A stretch of 5,336 nt of DNA from KLAP211 sp964650085 (GTDB lineage: Bacteria; Patescibacteriota; Dojkabacteria; J137), in the NCBI GenBank assembly GCA_964650085.1, contig CAZYSE010000064.1:1-5336 (forward strand). The letters run 5' to 3'. The translations under genes were made by a program, and so were the position numbers. Positions 1 through 5,284 of the stretch are shown one piece after another (position 1 is the stretch's first letter; each line of letters starts with the position of its first letter). Below the pieces are notes generated by a model. It was not told the origin of the DNA, searched no databases, and worked only from the letters and a program-made list of their open reading frames with translations.

Positions 1-360
1 ACAACACAAGCTTGTGCATTTCGAGACTATACTGACGCTCTTGAGCACGATTTTGGAGTAAGGGTTATTGGAGTTAGTAAGGATTCGTTAAAAAGTCACG
101 AGAAGTTTAAGAATAAACATAAATTAGGTTTCGATTTAATATCCGATGCAGACTTACAATTACACAATATTTTTGGAACTTGGGGAGAAAAAAGTCTCTT
201 TGGTAGAAAGTACATGGGAACATTACGAACAACATTCTTGATTAATAAAAAAGGAGAAATAATTGAAATTTGGGGTACTGAAGAAAACCCAGTTAAAGCA
301 AAAGAACAAGGAAAGGATGTTTATGAATACTTGAAGCAAAAGCTCGAAGTTAGAAGTTAG
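1..360 (+). CDS. bcp: Peroxiredoxin, BCP/PrxQ type (5'-truncated by window)
   Basis: Thiol peroxidase that reduces hydrogen peroxide and organic hydroperoxides in the cytoplasm, normally recycled by thioredoxin. The 119 visible residues start with TTQACAFRD, which aligns with the E. coli BCP stretch C-T-V-Q-A-C. The peroxidatic Cys codon should therefore be the one directly before base 1, and Cys5 here is the likely resolving Cys. Further family signatures are GVSKDS (24-29), LISDAD (46-51), FGTWGEKS (58-65), Y71 and G73 in the following loop, Arg76 and TFLINKKGEI (78-87). Only about 40-50 N-terminal residues are missing for a usual 150-160 residue protein. The stop is TAG at 358-360, and a tandem 7-base repeat overlaps it. 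dnaE follows on the same strand 59 bases later. Family assignment is firm; the catalytic Cys itself is not visible. Confidence 0.9.
   Translation, partial: TTQACAFRDYTDALEHDFGVRVIGVSKDSLKSHEKFKNKHKLGFDLISDADLQLHNIFGTWGEKSLFGRKYMGTLRTTFLINKKGEIIEIWGTEENPVKAKEQGKDVYEYLKQKLEVRS
346..359 (+). repeat. Tandem 7-base repeat at the bcp 3' end
   Basis: GAAGTTA occurs twice head to tail (346-352 and 353-359), followed by the decayed copy GAAATTT. The repeat encodes the last residues of the peroxiredoxin and provides most of its stop codon, which fits replication slippage having reshaped the C-terminal tail. Confidence 0.55.
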
Positions 361-419
361 AAATTTTTGAATCTTATATCTTAATTTTTAGTCTTTTGTT
401 TTTTTAGTTTTTTAGATAG
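361..419 (+). other. T-rich spacer between bcp and dnaE
   Basis: This 59-base gap is almost entirely A and T, with long T runs on the + strand. I see no purine-rich Shine-Dalgarno sequence in the 20 bases before the dnaE ATG, and no convincing -35/-10 pair. Whether dnaE is co-transcribed with the peroxiredoxin gene or has its own promoter cannot be decided. Bases 385-397 (TTTTTAGTCTTTT) recur exactly at 5252-5264 in the tRNA spacer, and bases 378-388 (ATCTTAATTTT) recur at 5124-5134. Confidence 0.5.
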
Positions 420-3400
420 ATGTCTTTTACACACCTGCACGTCCATACAGAATATTCTCTTTTGGATGGCGTTAACAAAATTAAACCTCTTTTCAAGCAA
501 GTACTTGAGTTAGGCATGCATTCAATTGCTATGACCGATCATGGTGTTTTGTACGGAGCTGCTGAGTTCTGGAAAACAGCAAAAGAAATGGAGGTTAAAC
601 CAATTATTGGTTGTGAAATTTACCTAGCACCGGGCGATCATACAAAAAGAGAAGCCGTACACGGAATCAAATATTATCACTTAGTTCTTCTTGCTAAAAA
701 TCTTCAAGGTTACCAAAACTTAGTCAAAATTGTTAGTATTGGAAACCTTGATGGCATGTACTACAAGCCCAGAGTGGATATTGCGACGCTAGCTAAGTAC
801 AGCGAAGGATTAGTTTGTACTACAGCGTGTATGGCAGGTCCATTGTCTCGACACATCCTAAAAAGAGAAACTGATAAAGCTGAAGATTGGTTAACTCAAC
901 TCAAAAAAATATTTAAAGATGATTTATATGTAGAACTTCAAAGACACGGATTTGATGGAAGTGACGACTATGTCGAAACAGATTTATTCAGACTCTTTAG
1001 AGAAGGAGACGACGACTCAGGAGAAGATATTGGTGCAGATTTAATTGCCCAACAATACTCCAACTCGATACTTAGGGAGCTGGCAGAAAAGCATAATGTA
1101 AAACTCATAGCTAGTTCAGATGTTCACTACTTAAAAAAAGAAGATAGAGACGTGCAAAGTGTACTCTTCGCTATTAAAGACGGTAAAACTCTAGATGACG
1201 ATACTTGTAGAAAAGGTTACGAGGGAACATATCTGCTTTCACCTAAAGAACTTGAATTCAAGTTTTCCGACCTTCCACAAACGTTAAGCAACACTTTAGA
1301 AATTGATGAAAAAATTGAAAAATATAGTATTAAATTCGATAGAGTACAACCACGGTTTTGGAACATTCCTGTCGGCAAAACTGCAGGCGAGGAATTGAAA
1401 AGCCAAACATATGTAGGAACTATTAAAAAATACTCCACAGAATCTCAAGAAAAGCAAAATGAAGTAATCAAAGAAGTAGAGCAGTACCGATACGAGCGTC
1501 TTTTAGAAGTTATTACGCCGGAACTAATCGAAAGAGTTGATTATGAATTAATGGTTATCGATAAGAAAGGATACAACGACTACTTCCTAGTTGTTGGAGA
1601 TATTATGCAATACGCTAGACGTCAAGGAATATTGGTAGGCGCTAGAGGATCAGCAGCAGGTTCTGTTATCGCTTATGTTCTAGATATTACAAACGCAGAA
1701 CCAATTAAGTGGGAACTATATTTTGAAAGATTTCTTAATCTAGAAAGACCATCCCCACCTGATATCGACATGGATATTCAAGACGACAAAAGAGACCAAA
1801 TCATCGACTACGTAAAAGAAAAGTACGGTGACGATTGTGTTGCTGGTATATGTACGTTTGGGAAATTAATGACCCGAGCTGCAATTCGTGATGTAGGAAG
1901 AGTAATGGACATTGATTTAAAAACTACAGATAGACTTTCCAAATTGGTAACTGTACTTTTTGGAAAACCATTCTCATTAGACAAAATGATGGAAACAAGT
2001 CCAGAATTTGCCTCTATCATAAATAGTTCAGAAGAATTACAAAAGTTAGGTAGAACAGTAAAAACAATTGATGGAATGACACGGCATCTATCAACACATG
2101 CAGCAGGATACTTGATTACCCCAGAGCCGATTACAAATTACATGGCACTTCAAAGAGATCCTAAGGACCCAACCAGGATTATCACTCAGATGGACGGAAC
2201 ATACATCGACAAACTCGATTACATGAAATTCGATTTCCTTGGACTACGAACACTCACAATTTTAAAAACATGCACCGACTTTATTAAGAAAAGACATAAT
2301 GTAGAAATCGATGTAAATACGCTTCCATTGGATGATAAAAAAGCTTTTGAATTGTTTTCTAAAGGAGAAACGGTTGGAGTCTTTCAGTTTGAATCTCCAC
2401 CAATGCAAATGTTCCTAAAAGAGCTACAACCCCATAACGTTGAAGATATTTGTCTTTTAGCTGCTGCTTACCGACCTGGCCCAATGGAATACATTCCTGG
2501 ATATATTCAATGCAAAAGAGGAATTAAAAAACCAGAGTACTTAATACCAGAACTAGAGCCAATACTGAACAAAACAATGGGGTATCCGATCTATCAAGAG
2601 CAACTTCTAAGAATTTGTATGGAATTGGGTGGCTTTACAATGGCAGATGGAGACGTAATTAGAAACGCGCTGAAAAAAAAACAGCTGGATATCTTAAGAG
2701 CAAAGGAAGTCGATTTTAAGCGGAACTTTCTAGAAAAATTTCCAAAGTACAACGCAGAAATGGCAGACAAATTGTGGATGCAATTAGAACCATTTGCTAA
2801 CTACGGTTTCAACAAAGCTCACTCAGCAAGTTATGCAGTTGTTGCATATTGGTGTGCATACCTTAAGGCTTACTTCCCATTGGAATTCATGGCAGCAATG
2901 CTACACTCCGATTTAGGAGATATGGAAAGAGTTACTATCGACACAGCAGAAATAAAGAGAATGGGCTTCAAAATTCTACAGCCCGATGTAAATTACTCAG
3001 GTGGTGATTTTGAAATGGAAGGTGAAGATACAATCAGATTTGGACTTAGCGCGATCAAAAATGTGAGTGAAAAAACTTGCGAGGTAATAGTTGCAGAAAG
3101 AAAACAGAATGGTCTTTATAAATCTGTTGACGATTTAGTGGGTAGAGTAGGTATAGAAAGTATCAGTAAAAAGGGACTTGAATACTTAGTAAAAGCAGGG
3201 GCACTGGATACTTTCGGTGAAAGAAACGCTTTACTAGCTGTTATTCCAGAAGTTGTTGGTAAGTTCCAATCAAAAAAGAAAAATGCAGATGATACACAAG
3301 AAGGTTTGTTTGGAAACGATGAACCAGATTCAAAAGTATTTACAGCTACAAGATTACCAGAGGTAGAACCAGTAAGAGATTCCGAAAAAATGAATTGGGA

Positions 3401-3965
3401 GAAAGAATTGTTGGGAATGTTTGTAACTACACATCCATTAGACGCGTTCAACTGGACAAGGCTAACTCATAAACTAAACTACGCAAATGAATTCGAAGAT
3501 CTTAAGGATCAATCTCAAGCAAAATTCTTAGGTATCATTTCCGCAATCAAATACACCTTCACAAAAAAAGACAATTCTAAAATGGCAATCTTAACAATTG
3601 AAGACTTTACAGGAAAAATTGATGCAGTAGTATTTCCAAAAAAGTACGAACAGGTTAAACATCTGTTGGTTGAGTCCAAGCCAGTACTTGTAAGTGGTCA
3701 GTTGAATGTTAAAGATGAACGTAGATCTTTGATAATAAATGAAATCGATGTAGCCTCTGCATTATCTCGACCAAAGAAAGTTGTAATTGATATTTGCGGG
3801 GTTAAAGACCCAGGAAAGCTTAACTGCATAAAAGAAGTTTTAGTTGATGGTGGAGAGGCTGAATTAGAAATTCGGTACGGTGATAAAAAATCACCTCAGA
3901 AGAAGTTCAAGAGAATAAACCTAACAGATGAAACTGTAGATTGCTTGAGAGAATGGGTGGTTTAA
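420..3965 (+). CDS. dnaE: DNA polymerase III subunit alpha (DnaE1 type)
   Basis: Catalytic subunit of the replicative DNA polymerase, 1181 residues, near the usual 1100-1200. The PHP domain (about 1-280) keeps all nine metal-ligand positions: H7, H9, D16, H41, E66, H87, C137, D234 and H236. It is therefore probably an active Mn/Zn-dependent proofreading exonuclease, unlike E. coli DnaE, in which several ligands are replaced. The polymerase core has GARGS (407-411), the aspartates D450 and D452 in PDIDMDI, and the third aspartate D605 in KFDFLGLRT. Later come YRPGPMEYIPGY, YQEQ, the FNKAHSASYA block, helix-hairpin-helix sequence, a beta-clamp motif QEGLF (960-964), an OB fold (about 1034-1110) and a 70-residue C-terminal domain. 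This order is that of DnaE1, not PolC. No frameshift or intein is seen. The ATG at 420 gives the canonical family N-terminus MSFTHLHVHTEYSLLDG, although no Shine-Dalgarno precedes it. An acidic stretch at 181-207 lengthens the PHP domain. Confidence 0.98.
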   Translation: MSFTHLHVHTEYSLLDGVNKIKPLFKQVLELGMHSIAMTDHGVLYGAAEFWKTAKEMEVKPIIGCEIYLAPGDHTKREAVHGIKYYHLVLLAKNLQGYQNLVKIVSIGNLDGMYYKPRVDIATLAKYSEGLVCTTACMAGPLSRHILKRETDKAEDWLTQLKKIFKDDLYVELQRHGFDGSDDYVETDLFRLFREGDDDSGEDIGADLIAQQYSNSILRELAEKHNVKLIASSDVHYLKKEDRDVQSVLFAIKDGKTLDDDTCRKGYEGTYLLSPKELEFKFSDLPQTLSNTLEIDEKIEKYSIKFDRVQPRFWNIPVGKTAGEELKSQTYVGTIKKYSTESQEKQNEVIKEVEQYRYERLLEVITPELIERVDYELMVIDKKGYNDYFLVVGDIMQYARRQGILVGARGSAAGSVIAYVLDITNAEPIKWELYFERFLNLERPSPPDIDMDIQDDKRDQIIDYVKEKYGDDCVAGICTFGKLMTRAAIRDVGRVMDIDLKTTDRLSKLVTVLFGKPFSLDKMMETSPEFASIINSSEELQKLGRTVKTIDGMTRHLSTHAAGYLITPEPITNYMALQRDPKDPTRIITQMDGTYIDKLDYMKFDFLGLRTLTILKTCTDFIKKRHNVEIDVNTLPLDDKKAFELFSKGETVGVFQFESPPMQMFLKELQPHNVEDICLLAAAYRPGPMEYIPGYIQCKRGIKKPEYLIPELEPILNKTMGYPIYQEQLLRICMELGGFTMADGDVIRNALKKKQLDILRAKEVDFKRNFLEKFPKYNAEMADKLWMQLEPFANYGFNKAHSASYAVVAYWCAYLKAYFPLEFMAAMLHSDLGDMERVTIDTAEIKRMGFKILQPDVNYSGGDFEMEGEDTIRFGLSAIKNVSEKTCEVIVAERKQNGLYKSVDDLVGRVGIESISKKGLEYLVKAGALDTFGERNALLAVIPEVVGKFQSKKKNADDTQEGLFGNDEPDSKVFTATRLPEVEPVRDSEKMNWEKELLGMFVTTHPLDAFNWTRLTHKLNYANEFEDLKDQSQAKFLGIISAIKYTFTKKDNSKMAILTIEDFTGKIDAVVFPKKYEQVKHLLVESKPVLVSGQLNVKDERRSLIINEIDVASALSRPKKVVIDICGVKDPGKLNCIKEVLVDGGEAELEIRYGDKKSPQKKFKRINLTDETVDCLREWVV

Positions 3966-3983
3966 AGACCAGTTACTGAGAAT

Positions 3984-4001
3984 TTCCGATGAAAATCGGG
4001 A
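3984..4001. repeat. Hairpin with GAAA loop, 18 bases after dnaE
   Basis: TTCCGAT, loop GAAA, ATCGGGA form a 7-base-pair stem with one G-T pair; the inner five pairs are perfect. It lies in the convergent gap between dnaE and the minus-strand genes and could slow or end transcription. Neither strand has a T tract after it, so it is not a standard intrinsic terminator. The sequence looks like a dispersed palindrome more than a terminator. Confidence 0.55.
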
Positions 4002-4035
4002 TCAGCGATAGTTCCTACAACTCATCGTTCCATAG

Positions 4036-4084
4036 CCGTCATTCCTGCCTGTCTGCCGATAGGCATGGCAAATGCAGAAATCCT
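4036..4084. repeat. GC-rich intergenic palindromic repeat
   Basis: The inner stem TGCCTGTC (4046-4053) and GATAGGCA (4058-4065) closes a TGCC loop and has 8 pairs, one of them G-T. An alternative outer stem pairs ATTCCTGC (4041-4048) with GCAGAAAT (4074-4081), with one mismatch. The flanks read GTCATTCCTGC and GCAGAAATCC, resembling the 'GTCATTCC...GGAATCC' class of dispersed intergenic palindromes seen in many bacteria. Bases 4021-4090 hold 37 G/C of 70 by hand count, clearly above the genes on either side. It may serve as a bidirectional end point for the converging transcripts. Confidence 0.6.
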
Positions 4085-4113
4085 GTGGGTAAGTAATGAT
4101 GTTAAAGAGAGCA

Positions 4114-4650
4114 CTAAACTATTGGATAGCTTTTATAAATAATCCATTCACCAGTTTCAAGCTTCTTGAGTATCGATATATTATCAAACACAACCTCTTC
4201 CTCAATGTTTTCATAGTCTTTTAACAACTTTTCAATGGAAATATAGTTTTCTGAATTAGCTTTGTTAGTAATCGTTAAATGAAATTTCCTATCTTTAATG
4301 TCGAATTCGTCCCATTGAATCCAATCAATCTGTTTTAATCTATCAAACAGATTCAAGTATATATTCCTTGCGTTATCATCTAGAGAGGCCTTAATGTAGT
4401 AAACTTGATTACGAAAATTGCTAATTCCATCAAATCTAACTCTTCCAATAGGGAAAGAAGATTGAGTTAGCTGTAATAGTACATTTTCAATTTCTGTTGT
4501 AGAGTCTGTATAAATGCTATCTTTTAGAGTGATATGACTTGGGGATTTGATCTTTCTCAAATGAAAAGAGTCAGAAACTAAGTCTACTAGTTGATTATGT
4601 ATAATTGAAGTTTTACCTTTAACGAGGAAAGCTATTATGAATCTGTCCAT
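4114..4650 (-). CDS. 2H phosphoesterase, 2'-5' RNA ligase family
   Basis: A 178-residue cytoplasmic protein with the two signature motifs of the 2H phosphoesterase superfamily, HITL (39-42) and HLTI (124-127), 85 residues apart as expected for the two-lobed fold. Family members (LigT/ThpR, CPDase-like) hydrolyse 2',3'-cyclic phosphates or cyclic phosphodiesters in RNA or nucleotides, and some join RNA ends through 2'-5' bonds. The substrate here cannot be told. The C-terminal strand pattern ISILKK...GEWIIYKSYPI also fits the family. No signal peptide or membrane segment is seen. The ATG at 4650 lies inside the last codons of the upstream GIY-YIG gene (16-base overlap in another frame), and GAAG five bases before it is a weak ribosome site, so translational coupling is likely. 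Stop TAG at 4116-4114 is followed by the palindromic block shared with dnaE. Confidence 0.88.
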   Translation of the reverse strand: MDRFIIAFLVKGKTSIIHNQLVDLVSDSFHLRKIKSPSHITLKDSIYTDSTTEIENVLLQLTQSSFPIGRVRFDGISNFRNQVYYIKASLDDNARNIYLNLFDRLKQIDWIQWDEFDIKDRKFHLTITNKANSENYISIEKLLKDYENIEEEVVFDNISILKKLETGEWIIYKSYPIV

Positions 4651-4919
4651 AATTCTTCAAAGTTATTACTTTTTAATAAATGTTTTCTAGTAAAAGCAAT
4701 CCCAGATCCTGTTTTAAGATACAATTCAAAGTCATGTACTACGTTTCTATCTGAAAAGACAATAACAGTTTCAATTTTCCAAGGTATAAATTTAGCAGTG
4801 AAGGCTGAATGACCAGAATTGTGTTCAAGTAATCTTCGTTCTAAATTATTAGTTATGCCTTTATATATTTTTTTGGGATTACGTATACTTCTTATAATAT
4901 ACACATAGTAATTGCTCAT
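4635..4919 (-). CDS. Small stand-alone GIY-YIG endonuclease-like protein
   Basis: A 94-residue single-domain protein of the GIY-YIG nuclease superfamily. Numbered from the chosen start, it has YYVYII (4-9) as the GIY strand, YKGITNNLERRL (19-30) as the YIG part with the catalytic-type Arg, EHNSG (32-36), and the metal-binding-type Glu in ELYLKTGSG (65-73). All expected catalytic residues are present, so it should be active on nucleic acid. Its target is unknown, and members of this short class are largely uncharacterised. I place the start at the ATG at 4919 because family members usually begin a few residues before the YVYI strand. An upstream in-frame ATG at 4943 would add MLFVALAK, but those codons fall inside a palindromic repeat. 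The 2H phosphoesterase gene starts within its last codons. Palindromes lie directly upstream, between it and tRNA-Lys. Confidence 0.9.
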   Translation of the reverse strand: MSNYYVYIIRSIRNPKKIYKGITNNLERRLLEHNSGHSAFTAKFIPWKIETVIVFSDRNVVHDFELYLKTGSGIAFTRKHLLKSNNFEELWTDS

Positions 4920-4939
4920 CTTCGCTAAAGCTACGAAGA
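4919..4939 (-). repeat. Palindromic motif abutting the GIY-YIG start
   Basis: On the minus strand, CTTCGTAGCTTTAGCGAAG runs into the ATG at 4919. Arms TCTTCG and CGAAGA give 6 pairs around a 9-base loop, the last pair including the A of the ATG. The motif aligns with bases 4999-5018 of the + strand at 15 of 19 positions plus one gap, so the two are inverted copies of one repeat family. It occupies the place of a ribosome site; GAAG touches the ATG directly. Confidence 0.65.
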
Positions 4940-4962
4940 GCATTCTACTTCAGTCTAACTAT

Positions 4963-4992
4963 TTAAACATTGTACTTTGATACAAAGTTTAA
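4963..4992. repeat. 30-base dyad centred in the tRNA/GIY-YIG gap
   Basis: TTAAAC at one end mirrors GTTTAA at the other, and TTGTA mirrors TACAA further in. Eleven of the twelve outermost pairs match. An alternative hairpin is ACTTTG (4974-4979) with CAAAGT (4983-4988). It could be a protein-binding operator upstream of the GIY-YIG gene, an RNA hairpin, or the core of the surrounding palindromic element. The sequence alone does not decide. Confidence 0.5.
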
Positions 4993-4994
4993 GC

Positions 4995-5025
4995 CATTCT
5001 ACGAAGCCTATGGCGAAGTAGAATG
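4995..5025. repeat. Perfect-stem hairpin at the tRNA-Lys 3' end
   Basis: CATTCTAC (4995-5002) pairs perfectly with GTAGAATG (5018-5025). Inside, a GAA/GAA internal loop able to form tandem G-A pairs is followed by GCC-TAT-GGC. In the minus-strand transcript this hairpin forms at once after the tRNA, starting with its last base pair position. It could protect the trailer, help 3' processing or attenuate read-through into the GIY-YIG gene. No T tract follows. Confidence 0.6.
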
Positions 5026-5095
5026 AGCTGGGAGGGATTCGAACCCTCGACCAATCACTTAAGAGGCGACTGCTCTACCACTGAGCTACCAGCCC
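5024..5095 (-). tRNA. tRNA-Lys (anticodon CTT)
   Basis: The minus strand folds into a full 72-base cloverleaf. The acceptor is GGGCTGG/CCAGCTC (one G-T pair), the D stem GCTC/GAGC, and the anticodon stem GTCGC/GTGAT with two G-T pairs. The anticodon loop is CTCTTAA, giving anticodon CTT, which reads AAG. The variable loop is TGGTC, the T arm GAGGG-TTCGAAT-CCCTC, and the discriminator A. CCA is not encoded, so a CCA-adding enzyme is required. The D-loop and anticodon surroundings resemble bacterial tRNA-Lys. It lies downstream of tRNA-Arg on the same strand, and the two are probably cut from one transcript. Confidence 0.96.
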
Positions 5096-5099
5096 ACTT

Positions 5100-5136
5100 A
5101 GAAAATTTGATTTTACTTGTAAAATCTTAATTTTCT
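5100..5136. repeat. AT-rich two-part hairpin just 5' of tRNA-Lys
   Basis: AGAAAATT (5100-5107) pairs with AATTTTCT (5129-5136). After a 1x2 internal loop, GATTTTA (5109-5115) pairs with TAAAATC (5120-5126) around CTTG. This gives 15 Watson-Crick pairs ending four bases from the tRNA 5' end. In the minus-strand transcript it sits in the tRNA-Lys leader, so it may shape RNase P access, or it may be part of a dispersed AT-rich repeat. Confidence 0.55.
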
Positions 5137-5139
5137 TGT

Positions 5140-5159
5140 GTCCTCACGAAAGTGAGGAC
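5140..5159. repeat. Strong GC hairpin in the inter-tRNA spacer
   Basis: GTCCTCAC and GTGAGGAC form a perfect 8-pair stem, with a GAAA tetraloop on the + strand (TTTC on the minus strand). It stands out against the AT-rich spacer. Neither side has a T tract, so it is not a canonical intrinsic terminator. It may be a processing signal in the tRNA precursor or a relic palindrome. Confidence 0.6.
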
Positions 5160-5172
5160 CTCATCCAAGTAC

Positions 5173-5277
5173 AAAGGTTAAAGATCAAAATTAAGATTAA
5201 AACTCAAGGTCTAAACCAGACAGTTGTATCTTAATCTTAACGTACTTATATTTTTTAGTCTTTTATCTTTAACCTTT
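5173..5277. repeat. Nested inverted repeat between the two tRNAs
   Basis: AAAGGTTAAAGAT (5173-5185) is the exact reverse complement of ATCTTTAACCTTT (5265-5277). Nested inside are TTAAGATTAA (5191-5200) with TTAATCTTAA (5231-5240), AACT (5201-5204) with AGTT (5222-5225), and GTCT-AAACC-AGAC (5209-5221). The arms are perfect and ordered as one long branched hairpin covering most of the spacer. No open reading frame of note is present. The role is unknown. Confidence 0.6.
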
Positions 5278-5284
5278 TTAAATT

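Larger units (their letters stand above)
4941..5025. repeat. 85-base palindromic element with 11-base inverted ends
   Basis: CATTCTACTTC (4941-4951) and GAAGTAGAATG (5015-5025) are a perfect 11-base inverted pair bounding the gap between the GIY-YIG gene and tRNA-Lys. Inside are a 30-base dyad (4963-4992) and a self-contained hairpin at the right end (4995-5025). CATTCTAC also occurs a second time at 4995-5002. AG lies just outside both ends (4939-4940 and 5026-5027), which might be a 2-base target duplication but is too short to prove one. The right end overlaps the last two bases of the tRNA gene. The whole resembles a miniature inverted-repeat element, with no coding capacity of its own. 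Confidence 0.6.

Noticed and set aside
367..395. Candidate -35 TTGAAT upstream of dnaE
   Set aside because: No matching -10 hexamer lies at 16-18 bases; in such T-rich sequence partial matches are expected by chance.
1217..1438. Antisense open frame within dnaE (73 codons)
   Set aside because: Lies wholly opposite a conserved dnaE region; its translation has no recognisable domain. The same holds for the antisense frames at 1808-2020 and 3116-3451.
3989..4096. Open frame of 35 codons (ATG at 3989, TAA at 4094-4096) in the gap after dnaE
   Set aside because: It runs through both palindromes, its Ser/His/Cys/Arg-rich translation reflects the repeat sequence, it has no ribosome site and it matches no family I recognise.
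4920..4943. Longer GIY-YIG start at 4943 (adds MLFVALAK)
   Set aside because: The extra codons are encoded by the palindromic repeat, and the usual N-terminus of the family fits the ATG at 4919. Not fully excluded.
4941..5025. CRISPR-like repeat array
   Set aside because: Only two copies of the short direct unit CATTCTAC and inverted copies around it; no regular spacers and no cas genes in the window.
5140..5159. Intrinsic terminator after tRNA-Arg
   Set aside because: The stem is strong but no T tract follows on either strand, and tRNA-Lys lies downstream on the same strand, so termination here would be unexpected.
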